DNA of 64,000 nt from Paraburkholderia sp. BCC1886 (GTDB lineage Bacteria; Pseudomonadota; Gammaproteobacteria; Burkholderiales; Burkholderiaceae), in the NCBI RefSeq assembly GCF_900996245.1, contig NZ_CAAJGK010000074.1, positions 186,001-250,000 of the forward strand. Direction: 5' to 3'. Below the pieces are notes generated by a model that was not told the origin of the DNA, made no database searches, and was given only the letters and a program-made list of their open reading frames with translations. Within the stretch, counting starts at the first letter, position 1; every line of letters begins with the position of its first letter. Positions 52,520-60,243 of the stretch are shown here, in pieces. Made by a program: the position numbers and the translations under genes.

Positions 52520-53248
52520 ATGAAACCTTCAAGCGGCCGCGCGCGCAGCGCTGCGACCCTCGCCGCGACAGCCATCTGCGCGGTCGCCCTCACGCTTGTG
52601 CCAGGCCTCCCGGCGTTCGCGCAGAAAGCCAACGTCATGCCGCAAGGACCCGCCGTACGCGACAACACGCCGGAGATCGACGCGTCCATTTCGCAGAAAA
52701 ACTGGCAGGCCTCGCTCACGCAACTCGACGCGCGCATCGCAGCGAATCCGCGTGACGCTCAGGCGAAATTCAAGCGCGGCACCGTGCTCGCTCACCTGAA
52801 CCGCGACGACGAAGCCATTACCGCGTTCGTCGAACTCACCCAGCTCTACCCCGAACTTCCCGAGCCGTACAACAACCTGGCAGCGCTCTATGCGAAGCAC
52901 GGTCGTTACGACGAAGCACGCGCCGCGCTCGAAACGGCCACCAAGGTGAATCCGGGTTACGGTCTCGCCTACGAGAATCTCGGCGACCTGTATCTGCGCC
53001 TCGCGAACCAGTCGTACCTGCGTGCGCAGAGTCTCGGCAAGGCCAGCGCGACCACTTCGCAGCGTCTCGCGGACATCCAGAAAATCGTCTCGCCGACGAG
53101 AGCCGCCACGCCGGTGCAGAGGGCTGCCTCGGCACCCGACGCCGCTACCACGCGCGCCGTGCCGAACATGACGCAAACGCCGAGCTTCCAGTTCGGCGGC
53201 GCCAACGGTTCGCTCGCCATGCCCCCTTATATGGCGCCGACGCAATAA
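52520..53248 (+). CDS. Exported tetratricopeptide-repeat protein
   Basis: Predicted periplasmic protein, 242 aa. Signal peptide 1-34 (AATLAATAICAVALTLVPGL, ending AFA). About three TPR units span residues 50-165 (WQASLTQLDARIAANPRDAQ; DDEAITAFVELTQLYPELPE; RYDEARAALETATKVNPGYG). A Pro/Thr/Ala-rich tail follows. TPRs mediate protein contacts; the partner is unknown. It precedes the two PPIases and may share their transcript, hinting at an envelope-folding role. ATG at 52520 fits the signal peptide better than 52487. Confidence 0.85.
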   Translation: MKPSSGRARSAATLAATAICAVALTLVPGLPAFAQKANVMPQGPAVRDNTPEIDASISQKNWQASLTQLDARIAANPRDAQAKFKRGTVLAHLNRDDEAITAFVELTQLYPELPEPYNNLAALYAKHGRYDEARAALETATKVNPGYGLAYENLGDLYLRLANQSYLRAQSLGKASATTSQRLADIQKIVSPTRAATPVQRAASAPDAATTRAVPNMTQTPSFQFGGANGSLAMPPYMAPTQ

Positions 53249-53294
53249 GCCGGCGACGCGTCGTCGACACCCCGTTTTTATCCCGAGGATTTTC

Positions 53295-53882
53295 ATGAAA
53301 TGGTTGATGCTGGCGCTCGGTAGCGCCGCCCTGATCGCAAACGCTCCCGCCTTCGCGCAAGCGCCGGCCGCGCCGTCCGCCGCGCACCCGTCGGTGCTGC
53401 TCAAAACGTCCGCGGGCGATATTCGCGTCGAACTGTATCCCGAGAAGGCGCCCAAAACCGTCGCCAACTTTCTCGACTACGTGAAGTCCGGCCAGTACAG
53501 CGGCACGATTTTCCATCGCGTGATTCCGGGCTTCATGATTCAGGGTGGCGGCTATACTCAAAGCTTCGCCGAGAAGCCCACGCGCGCGGCCATTCCGCTC
53601 GAAAGCCGTAACGGCCTGAAGAACTCGGCCGGCACGCTCGCCATGGCGCGCACCAGCGATCCGAATTCCGCGACCGCGCAGTTCTTCATCAACACGGTGG
53701 ACAACGCCGGGCTCGACTACCCCAATCCGGACGGCAACGGCTATGCGGTCTTCGGTAAGGTCACGAGCGGCATGGACGTCGTGAAGAAAATCGAAGCCAC
53801 GCCGACCACCACGCGCGGCCCGATGAGCGACGTGCCGCAGAAGGCCATCGTGATCGAATCGGCCACGCTCGCCGGCAAGTAA
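53295..53882 (+). CDS. ppiA: Periplasmic peptidyl-prolyl isomerase (cyclophilin)
   Basis: Cyclophilin-type proline isomerase, 195 aa. Signal peptide 1-21 (MKWLMLALGSAALIANAPAF) makes it the periplasmic PpiA form. Cyclophilin core: GDIRVELYPEKAPKTVANFL, catalytic Arg in FHRVIPGFMIQGGG, and SATAQFFINTVDN. 46 bp after the TPR gene and 104 bp before a second cyclophilin. AGGA upstream of the ATG. Confidence 0.95.
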   Translation: MKWLMLALGSAALIANAPAFAQAPAAPSAAHPSVLLKTSAGDIRVELYPEKAPKTVANFLDYVKSGQYSGTIFHRVIPGFMIQGGGYTQSFAEKPTRAAIPLESRNGLKNSAGTLAMARTSDPNSATAQFFINTVDNAGLDYPNPDGNGYAVFGKVTSGMDVVKKIEATPTTTRGPMSDVPQKAIVIESATLAGK

Positions 53883-53986
53883 AGACCCGAACGCAACGCG
53901 CATCATCCACGCCCTGGCGCGGCTCAACGTTATTTTTCACGACTCGCCGCGCCTTTTAACCACCCCGTTCATCAAAGGATTCCATC

Positions 53987-54481
53987 ATGGTCGAACTGCA
54001 TACGAACCACGGCGTCATCAAGCTCGAACTCGACGCTGAAAAAGCCCCCAAATCGGTCGAGAACTTTCTCAACTACGTGAAGGCCGGTCATTACGACAAC
54101 ACGGTGTTTCACCGCGTGATCGACGGCTTCATGATCCAGGGCGGCGGCTTCGAACCCGGCATGAAGCAGAAGCCGACGGCCGAGCCGATCACCAACGAAG
54201 CCAACAACGGTCTGAAGAACGTCAACGGTTCGGTCGCGATGGCGCGCACCAACGACCCGCACTCGGCCACGGCCCAGTTCTTCATCAACGTGAACGACAA
54301 CGAGTTTCTGAACCACTCGTCGCCGACGCCGCAAGGCTGGGGTTACGCCGTGTTCGGCAAGGTGGTCGACGGTCTCGAGATCGTCGAGAAAATCCGCAAG
54401 GTCAAGACGGGTTCGAAAGGCTTCCATCAGGACGTGCCGAACGACGACGTCGTGATCGAAAAGGCTGTGATCGTCGACTAA
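53987..54481 (+). CDS. ppiB: Cytoplasmic peptidyl-prolyl isomerase (cyclophilin)
   Basis: Cyclophilin of 164 aa without signal peptide, the cytoplasmic PpiB form. Core motifs HGVIKLELDAEKAPKSVENF, FHRVIDGFMIQGGGFEPGM and SATAQFFINVNDNEFLNH are intact. AAAGGA precedes the ATG by 8 bases. It is a clear tandem paralogue of ppiA, specialised by compartment. Confidence 0.96.
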   Translation: MVELHTNHGVIKLELDAEKAPKSVENFLNYVKAGHYDNTVFHRVIDGFMIQGGGFEPGMKQKPTAEPITNEANNGLKNVNGSVAMARTNDPHSATAQFFINVNDNEFLNHSSPTPQGWGYAVFGKVVDGLEIVEKIRKVKTGSKGFHQDVPNDDVVIEKAVIVD

Positions 54482-54492
54482 GGTTTTAACCG

Positions 54493-54509
54493 GGCGCCCG
54501 TCGGGCGCC
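54493..54509 (+). terminator. GC hairpin after ppiB
   Basis: GGCGCCC / GGGCGCC with loop GTC, followed only by TGCTTT. A weak or attenuating terminator at best; lpxH begins 52 bp later. Confidence 0.35.
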
Positions 54510-54561
54510 TGCTTTACAGCGGGTCGTCGCCGGCCCGTTCGAACTGACTCAGGCACCTTCG

Positions 54562-55359
54562 ATGCTGCAAGAAACGCCGCTGCGAAGCGTCGCCGCGGGC
54601 GTGCCTGGCGAGGGCCCCCGCCCGCACGCCGCACGCCCTTATCTGTTTCTCTCCGACATTCATCTGAGCGAGGCGATCCCGCACACGGTCGTCGCGTTCG
54701 AGCACTTCATCCGCATCACCGCGCAGCAGGCCGATTCGGTGTTCATTCTCGGCGACCTGTTCGAGTACTGGATCGGCGACGACATGCTGGTCGAGCCGTT
54801 TGCCGCGCGCATGGCCGCGCTCCTGCATAGTCTGTCGGAGCGCGGTATCGCGCTCTACATCATGCATGGCAACCGTGACTTTCTGCTGGGCAAGCGTTTC
54901 ATGAAAGCGGCCGGCGCGATCTGGTTGCCCGACCCGTTCGTGATCACCGCGTTCGGCACGCGCATCGCGCTCGCGCATGGCGATGCGCAATGTACGGCCG
55001 ATCGCGGCTATCAGCTATTCCGCCGTTTCGCGCGCAGCCGCGTGGCTCAGACCTTGTTTCTCGCGTGGCCGTTTCGCTGGCGGCAGTCGCTCGCCGAGAA
55101 CATGCGCTCGAAGAGCGAGCACGGCCGTTCGCGACCCGTGTCGCCGAAATACGATGTGACGGCCACGGGCATCGCCGCGTTATTCAGAAGATCGAAGGCG
55201 GCCACGATCATTCACGGACATACACACCGGCCCGCGATGCATCGCGAACCGGGCGGCACACGTTGGGTCTTGCCCGATTGGGATCTGGACCACGGCGAGC
55301 ACCGCGGCGGTTATCTGCGTATCGATGCCGAAGGGATTCGGGCGTTGCCGCTCGAATAA
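54562..55359 (+). CDS. lpxH: UDP-2,3-diacylglucosamine diphosphatase
   Basis: Calcineurin-fold metallophosphoesterase, 265 aa, that hydrolyses UDP-2,3-diacylglucosamine to lipid X in lipid A synthesis, peripheral to the inner membrane. Metal-site motifs: FLSDIHLSE, FILGDLFEYWIGDD, MHGNRDFLLGKRFM, LAHGDAQCTAD and IHGHTHRPAMH. The LpxH-specific GNRDFLLG separates it from generic phosphoesterases. An N-terminal extension of about 25 residues precedes the first motif. Convergent with cysE. Confidence 0.95.
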   Translation: MLQETPLRSVAAGVPGEGPRPHAARPYLFLSDIHLSEAIPHTVVAFEHFIRITAQQADSVFILGDLFEYWIGDDMLVEPFAARMAALLHSLSERGIALYIMHGNRDFLLGKRFMKAAGAIWLPDPFVITAFGTRIALAHGDAQCTADRGYQLFRRFARSRVAQTLFLAWPFRWRQSLAENMRSKSEHGRSRPVSPKYDVTATGIAALFRRSKAATIIHGHTHRPAMHREPGGTRWVLPDWDLDHGEHRGGYLRIDAEGIRALPLE

Positions 55360-55374
55360 ACGCGCGGCGCGGCT

Positions 55375-56244
55375 TCAATGCCCGACGACGGCCCCTTCGA
55401 CTTTCCCGTCGATCGCGGCCGACAGACGCCGCAAGTCGAGCAAGGCGGCGTCCGCTCCCTGCAGTCCTTCGAGACGGCTGCCTAAGCGCTCCAGCGCGCC
55501 GACCACTTCGTCGAGACGTCTGGCCTGCGTGGCCGCATGATCGATCAGACCGTGAATGGCCAGCGACACGGGATCGTCCGCATTCGGCGTGATGCCGTAG
55601 GCGCAGAACGCGCTGTTTTCAGTCGCGCATTTTGCGGCGCCAGGTGCGCTGCCGGGTGCGCTGCCGGGTGCGCTGCCGGATGCGATACCTTCCGCGGAAT
55701 CGGTTATAGCCGGCGCCACCGCTGCCACCGCGGGCACGATGATTCGCGCGGGATTGCCCACTGCCGTGCCGCGCGCCGGCACCGGCCGCGTGACCACCGC
55801 ATTCGAGCCGATCTTGGCTTCTGCTCCAATCGTAAAGCCGCCGAGCACCTTCGCCCCTGCCCCGACGATCACGCCGCGCTCGAGCGTCGGATGCCGCTTC
55901 GCGCCGCGCGTGAGCGACGTGCCGCCGAGCGTGACGCCCTGATAGATCGTGCAGTCGTCGCCGACCTGCGCAGTCTCGCCGATCACGACGCCCATGCCGT
56001 GATCGATGAAGACGCGCCGCCCGAGCGTCGCGCCCGGATGAATTTCGATACCGGTCATGAAGCGCGCCATCTGCGAGATGAAGCGCGCGAGCCAGCGGCG
56101 TTGCGCCTGCCAGCACGCATGTGCGAGGCGGTGCAGCACGAGCGCATGCAAGCCGGGATAACACGTGAGGACTTCCCAGGCGCTGCGGGCGGCGGGGTCG
56201 CGCTCGCGGATCGTGGCGATGTCTTCGCGAAGTCTCGTGAACAT
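55375..56244 (-). CDS. cysE: Serine O-acetyltransferase
   Basis: Acetylates serine for cysteine synthesis; 289 aa. N-terminal helical domain MFTRLREDIATIRERDPAAR, then a left-handed beta-helix with hexapeptide repeats and the active-site region GIEIHPGATLGRRVFIDHGM, GETAQVGDDCTIYQGVTLGG, and KRHPTLERGVIVGAGA. After the helix comes a low-complexity insertion (GSAPGSAPGSAPG) and a C-terminal helical tail (ARRLDEVVGALERLGSRLEG) not found in E. coli CysE. ATG at 56244 chosen; longer frames are unsupported. The lack of the usual short C-terminal tail may alter cysteine feedback or complex formation with CysK. Confidence 0.92.
   Translation of the reverse strand: MFTRLREDIATIRERDPAARSAWEVLTCYPGLHALVLHRLAHACWQAQRRWLARFISQMARFMTGIEIHPGATLGRRVFIDHGMGVVIGETAQVGDDCTIYQGVTLGGTSLTRGAKRHPTLERGVIVGAGAKVLGGFTIGAEAKIGSNAVVTRPVPARGTAVGNPARIIVPAVAAVAPAITDSAEGIASGSAPGSAPGSAPGAAKCATENSAFCAYGITPNADDPVSLAIHGLIDHAATQARRLDEVVGALERLGSRLEGLQGADAALLDLRRLSAAIDGKVEGAVVGH
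55643..55690. repeat. 12-bp tandem array inside cysE
   Basis: Three exact units of GGTGCGCTGCCG (55643, 55655, 55667) and one diverged unit at 55679. They encode GSAP repeats just after the beta-helix domain. Exact identity suggests recent slippage. Confidence 0.88.
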
Positions 56245-56454
56245 GGCAAGGACGCTGTGGGCAGCGGTGTGTGTGAAAGAAGGCCGGGTGCAGCCGCGCA
56301 ACACTTTCGCTCGCGCGGTGCGCGGCCGGCGATATAGCAGACCGGCAGCTTTGCTTAGAACGTTTCGAGCGATTGTAGGGCCGTTCGCGCGAACCTTGCG
56401 GCAAGCCCACGCTGCCGGCAAGGTCGTCGTTATGACGTGACGCGAGGTGCGCCC

Positions 56455-56526
56455 GATGGTGAGCCCGATGGTGCACCCGATGGTGAGCTTGATCGTGCGC
56501 TCGATGGTGAGCTAGATGGGCGCTTA
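56455..56526. repeat. 12-bp tandem array between trmJ and cysE
   Basis: Six degenerate units: GATGGTGAGCCC (56455), GATGGTGCACCC (56467), GATGGTGAGCTT (56479), GATCGTGCGCTC (56491), GATGGTGAGCTA (56503) and GATGGGCGCTTA (56515). It starts 8 bp past the trmJ stop and is outside any supported gene. Confidence 0.88.
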
Positions 56527-56534
56527 ACGGCGGC

Positions 56535-57371
56535 TCAATCCCGCTTCCCGGCCTTCAGCAGAATGTGCTTGGCGATGCCGCGCACGATATTGACCTCTTC
56601 GCGTTCGAGCCCCGAGCGCGCGAACAGGCGCCGCAAACGCGACATCAGTTTCTTCGGATTGGCCGGATCGAGAAAGTCCAGCGCAACCAGCGCACTTTCC
56701 AGATGCGTGAACATGCTTTCGATATCGTCGCTAGGCGCGCGCCCCCCCGACAGCCCGTCGTGCGTCACACTCGACTGAGCGCTCGCCGCCACCGCAGCGG
56801 CGACGTCCTGCGCATCCAGATACGCGGTGCGCAGTTCATAAGCCAGCACTTGCACGGCCTGAGCGAGATTGAGCGAACTGTACGCGGGATTCGCCAGAAT
56901 ATGCGCGAGCGCGCTGCAGCGCTCGACGTCCTCGTTGGACAAACCCGTACGCTCGTTGCCGAACACCAGCGCGATCTCGCCACGCGCGGCCTGCTCGCGC
57001 GCGACACCCGCTGCCGCGCGCGGCGTCCATTGCGGCGGCCCGTATTCGCGCAGCCGGGCCGTCAGCGCGATCGACCAGTGCACGCCGGCGAGCGCGTCCG
57101 CGAGCGTCGGCACGACATGCGCGGATGCGAGCACGTCGTCGGCGCCGCTTGCCATCGCGATGGCTTCCGGATCGCGCTGAACCTGTGCCACCTTCGGCGA
57201 CACCAGCACGAGGCGCGAGAATCCCATGGTCTTGAGCGCACGCGCCGCGGCGCCGACGTTGCCAGGATGGCTCGGTTCGACGAGCACGAAGCGGGTCGAC
57301 GTGAACCCTCCACCCGATGGGAAATGAGCGTGGGGAACGAAGGATTCGGCGGATGAGCGGGGATGGTCCAC
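56535..57371 (-). CDS. trmJ: tRNA (cytidine/uridine-32)-2'-O-methyltransferase TrmJ
   Basis: SPOUT-class methyltransferase modifying ribose at position 32 of several tRNAs, about 278 aa. Knot motifs: RFVLVEPSHPGNVGAAARAL, IALVFGNERTGLSNED and SSLNLAQAVQVLAYELR. The C-terminal extension of TrmJ (KKLMSRLRRLFARSGLEREE) is present. The start is uncertain: GTG at 57371 gives about 30 residues before the conserved core; a frame open to 57548 would run through the divergent suhB promoter. A 12-bp repeat array follows its stop. Confidence 0.88.
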   Translation of the reverse strand: MDHPRSSAESFVPHAHFPSGGGFTSTRFVLVEPSHPGNVGAAARALKTMGFSRLVLVSPKVAQVQRDPEAIAMASGADDVLASAHVVPTLADALAGVHWSIALTARLREYGPPQWTPRAAAGVAREQAARGEIALVFGNERTGLSNEDVERCSALAHILANPAYSSLNLAQAVQVLAYELRTAYLDAQDVAAAVAASAQSSVTHDGLSGGRAPSDDIESMFTHLESALVALDFLDPANPKKLMSRLRRLFARSGLEREEVNIVRGIAKHILLKAGKRD

Positions 57372-57576
57372 GATGATATCGAGCAGGCTGAAGAACGCGT
57401 ATGGTAGCGCCAAGCCGCCCTCGACCGACAGCGCCGTGCATCGGCGAAGTCCGCCCGGGCGTGCGAACTCAGGGGAAACCCGGCCGAAACTCAGGTAAAA
57501 TACCGCGATTCGCGCCCGGCTCTGCACGGGCGCTTCGTTCTTATTCAATTCGTCTCCGTCGGCGGAATGCGCACCG

Positions 57577-57628
57577 TGTCTTTAATGGCGTGCGTTCCGT
57601 GCTGTTTTCGCGCCCGTTTGAGGGCGCC
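57577..57628 (+). promoter_or_regulatory. boxA-like sequence and hairpin in the suhB leader
   Basis: TCTTTAA (57579-57585), the core of boxA, is followed 25 bases later by hairpin GCGCCC-GTTTGA-GGGCGC (57611-57628). It lies about 140-95 nt upstream of the suhB ATG. In E. coli SuhB is a Nus-complex partner and its gene is autoregulated through a leader boxA, so the context fits; the flanking boxA bases match poorly. Confidence 0.4.
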
Positions 57629-57721
57629 CAATTAGCGCACCCAGGCTTTGCTCAGGCGCTCGTATTCCGGTTAGCCGCCGCGGTCTGCAACCGTGGCGCC
57701 CCGGCACAAGGATCCAGTCTC

Positions 57722-58525
57722 ATGCATCCCATGCTCAATATCGCTGTGAAGGCCGCGCGCCGCGCAGCACAAATCATCACCCGCGCGTCGCTCGACCTCG
57801 ATCTCATCCAGGTCAGCAAGAAACAGCACAACGATTTCGTCACGGAGGTGGACAAGGCGTCCGAAGCGGCGATTATCGACACGCTCAAGACCGCTTACCC
57901 CGACCACGCCATCCTCGCCGAGGAATCCGGCAAGTCGGAAAACGAATCCGAATATCAGTGGATCATCGATCCGCTCGACGGCACCACCAACTTCATCCAC
58001 GGCTTCCCGTACTACTGCGTGTCCATCGCGCTCGCGCACAAAGGCATCGTGACGCAAGCCGTTGTCTACGATCCGACCCGCAACGACCTGTTCACCGCCT
58101 CGCGCGGCCGCGGTGCATTCCTGAACGACCGCCGCATTCGCGTTGCCAAGCGCGACCGCCTGGCCGACGGCCTGATCGGCACGGGCTTCCCGTTCCGTGA
58201 AAAGGACGGCCTCGACGCCTACGGCCGCCAGTTCGCCGAAATGACCGAAGCCTGCGCCGGCCTGCGCCGCCCGGGCGCCGCCGCACTCGATCTGGCGAAC
58301 GTCGCCGCCGGACGCATGGACGGTTTCTTCGAACAGGGCCTCAACGCTTGGGACGTGGCCGCAGGCAGCCTGTTGATCACCGAAGCGGGCGGCCTCGTCG
58401 GCAACTACTCGGGCGATTCGGACTTCCTGCATATCGGCGAGATCGTGGCCGGCAATCCGAAGGTCTACGCGCAAATGATTCCGATCCTGTCGCGCTACAG
58501 CCGCACCCGTCAGACGTCGGCCTAA
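57722..58525 (+). CDS. suhB: Inositol monophosphatase family protein SuhB
   Basis: FIG-superfamily phosphatase, 267 aa, the length of E. coli SuhB. Mg-binding motifs are complete: ILAEESG (Glu), IDPLDGTTNFIHGFPYY, and the C-terminal NAWDVAAGSLLITEAGG. SuhB proteins dephosphorylate inositol-1-phosphate in vitro and act with Nus factors in rRNA transcription and ribosome maturation. ATG at 57722 is the family start (MHPMLNIAVKAARRAAQI). The leader is long, roughly 220 nt from a TAAAAT box near 57496, and holds a boxA-like element. Divergent from trmJ. Confidence 0.95.
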   Translation: MHPMLNIAVKAARRAAQIITRASLDLDLIQVSKKQHNDFVTEVDKASEAAIIDTLKTAYPDHAILAEESGKSENESEYQWIIDPLDGTTNFIHGFPYYCVSIALAHKGIVTQAVVYDPTRNDLFTASRGRGAFLNDRRIRVAKRDRLADGLIGTGFPFREKDGLDAYGRQFAEMTEACAGLRRPGAAALDLANVAAGRMDGFFEQGLNAWDVAAGSLLITEAGGLVGNYSGDSDFLHIGEIVAGNPKVYAQMIPILSRYSRTRQTSA

Positions 58526-58530
58526 GCTGC

Positions 58531-58578
58531 GTTGGACCGTGCGTCGGGCTGCGCGTCGGACCGTGCGTCGGATCATGA
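58531..58578. repeat. 12-bp tandem array after suhB
   Basis: Four degenerate units of GTCGGACCGTGC at 58531, 58543, 58555 and 58567, starting 5 bp past the suhB stop. Non-coding. It precedes the terminator at 58617. Confidence 0.82.
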
Positions 58579-58616
58579 TTCCGCGTAGAAACATCTGAAT
58601 TCGACTGGATTCACGA

Positions 58617-58638
58617 GAAGCGGCTTCGGCCGCTTTTT
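58617..58638 (+). terminator. Rho-independent terminator after suhB
   Basis: AAGCGGC / GCCGCTT with a TTCG tetraloop and TTTTT. It separates suhB from lplT copy 2. Confidence 0.85.
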
Positions 58639-58820
58639 CAATGGTGCGCCGAAATTGCGCCATGCCCGCGCTGCACTGCACGAGCGTTCGTGCTACAAAG
58701 CGGGAGGCCGCGCCAACGGCACTGTCAGGCCGGCGGCGTTTTCCACGTTTCGTACGTTTTGGGCGGTTTCGTTGCGCCCTGCCATGCGCCGGTTGTTTCG
58801 CGCAGCTTCCGATCCGCCTA

Positions 58821-60119
58821 ATGAAAAAAGGTTTTTACACCATCATCGCGGCGCAGTTTATTTCGTCGCTGGCGGACAACGCTCTGCTGATCGCCGCCAT
58901 TGCCTTGCTCTCGGTGATCCGTTCGGCCGCGTGGGTCACGCCGCTCCTGCAGATTTTCTTCACGGTCTCGTACGTCGTGCTCGCGCCGTTCGTCGGCGCG
59001 TTTGCCGATGCGCTGCAAAAGCGTCACGTGATGTTCGTCTCCAACGCGCTGAAAGCAAGCGGCTGTCTGATGATGATCGCGGGCGTGCATCCGATGATCG
59101 CGTACGGCGTGGTCGGTTTCGGCGCGGCTGCGTATTCGCCGGCGAAGTACGGGATTCTCACCGAGCTGCTGCCGCCGGAAAAACTCGTCAAGGCGAATGC
59201 GTGGCTCGAATCGGCGACGGTGCTCTCGACGATCGTCGGCACGATGGTGGGCGGTGCGTTGATCAGCACACTGGCCGACAAATTCGTCGCGCAGGCGCAT
59301 CTGCCGCTGATCCGTTCGTCGGCCGATCTCGCGATGTTCGCGGTGATGGTCACGTATGCGATTGCCGCGGCCATCAACATTTTCATTCCCGACACGGGCG
59401 CGCGCTATCCAAACCGCCTGCACGAACCGAAGAAACTGGTCGGCGATTTTTATCATTGCTTCAACGTGCTGTGGGCGGACAAGCTCGCGCAAATCGCGTT
59501 ATGGGTGACGACGCTGATGTGGGGCGGCGCGGTCACGTTGCAATTGCTGGTGCTCAAGTGGGCCAACGTCAATCTCGGCTTGAGCCTGTCGAAAGCGGCC
59601 GTGATGCAGGGCGTGACCGGCCTCGGCATCGCGGTCGGCGCGTCGGCCGCGGCCGGGCTCGTGCCGCTGCGCAGTTCGCTGAAAGTGCTGCCCGTGGGCA
59701 TCGTGACCGGCGCCGTGGCGATTGCGATGGCGTTCTATAACAAGGACCTGTTTCCGGCTGGGTCGGGCATTCATATCGGCACGTACGTGCTGCCCATCTA
59801 CATCCTGCTCGCTTACCCGCTGATGATTCTGCTCGGCGCGTTGTCGGGATTTTTCATCGTACCGATGAACGCTATCCTTCAGCATCGCGGCGCGACCTTG
59901 CTCTCGGCGGGACACTCGATCGCGGTGCAAAACTTCAACCAGAATCTGGCCGTGCTGCTGATGCTCGGCGCCTACGCACTGTTGCTCACGGCGAAGATGC
60001 CGGCGCAGTGGATCATCGTGGTGTTCGGCACGTTCATCACGTTCATGATGTGGCTCGCGAAGCGGCGCAGCGCGGTGAATGAAAAGATGGTGGATATGCG
60101 GGCGATGGTGGAGGAGTAA
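58821..60119 (+). CDS. lplT: Lysophospholipid transporter LplT, copy 2
   Basis: MFS-type lysophospholipid flippase, 432 aa, paralogous to the gene at 19585. Shared blocks are the N-terminus MKKGFYTIIAAQFISSLADN, GAAAYSPAKYGILTELLPP, PDTGARYPNRL and the C-terminal FFIVPMNAILQHRGATLLSA, with diverged loops between. About 11-12 membrane segments. No acyltransferase domain is attached. ATG at 58821 aligns with copy 1; upstream frames are not supported and no clear ribosome-binding site is visible. Upstream of mutS by 124 bp. Confidence 0.9.
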   Translation: MKKGFYTIIAAQFISSLADNALLIAAIALLSVIRSAAWVTPLLQIFFTVSYVVLAPFVGAFADALQKRHVMFVSNALKASGCLMMIAGVHPMIAYGVVGFGAAAYSPAKYGILTELLPPEKLVKANAWLESATVLSTIVGTMVGGALISTLADKFVAQAHLPLIRSSADLAMFAVMVTYAIAAAINIFIPDTGARYPNRLHEPKKLVGDFYHCFNVLWADKLAQIALWVTTLMWGGAVTLQLLVLKWANVNLGLSLSKAAVMQGVTGLGIAVGASAAAGLVPLRSSLKVLPVGIVTGAVAIAMAFYNKDLFPAGSGIHIGTYVLPIYILLAYPLMILLGALSGFFIVPMNAILQHRGATLLSAGHSIAVQNFNQNLAVLLMLGAYALLLTAKMPAQWIIVVFGTFITFMMWLAKRRSAVNEKMVDMRAMVEE

Positions 60120-60243
60120 AGCGTGCGGGCAGCGCGGATCGATGCTCTGCCCGCACGAGAACTGGCCATCCGGCCAGGGTCCGCTCGCCACGTCGGCGGG
60201 TTAAACTCACGCCCTGAACAGCTTACGCAAGAAGACACCGAGG

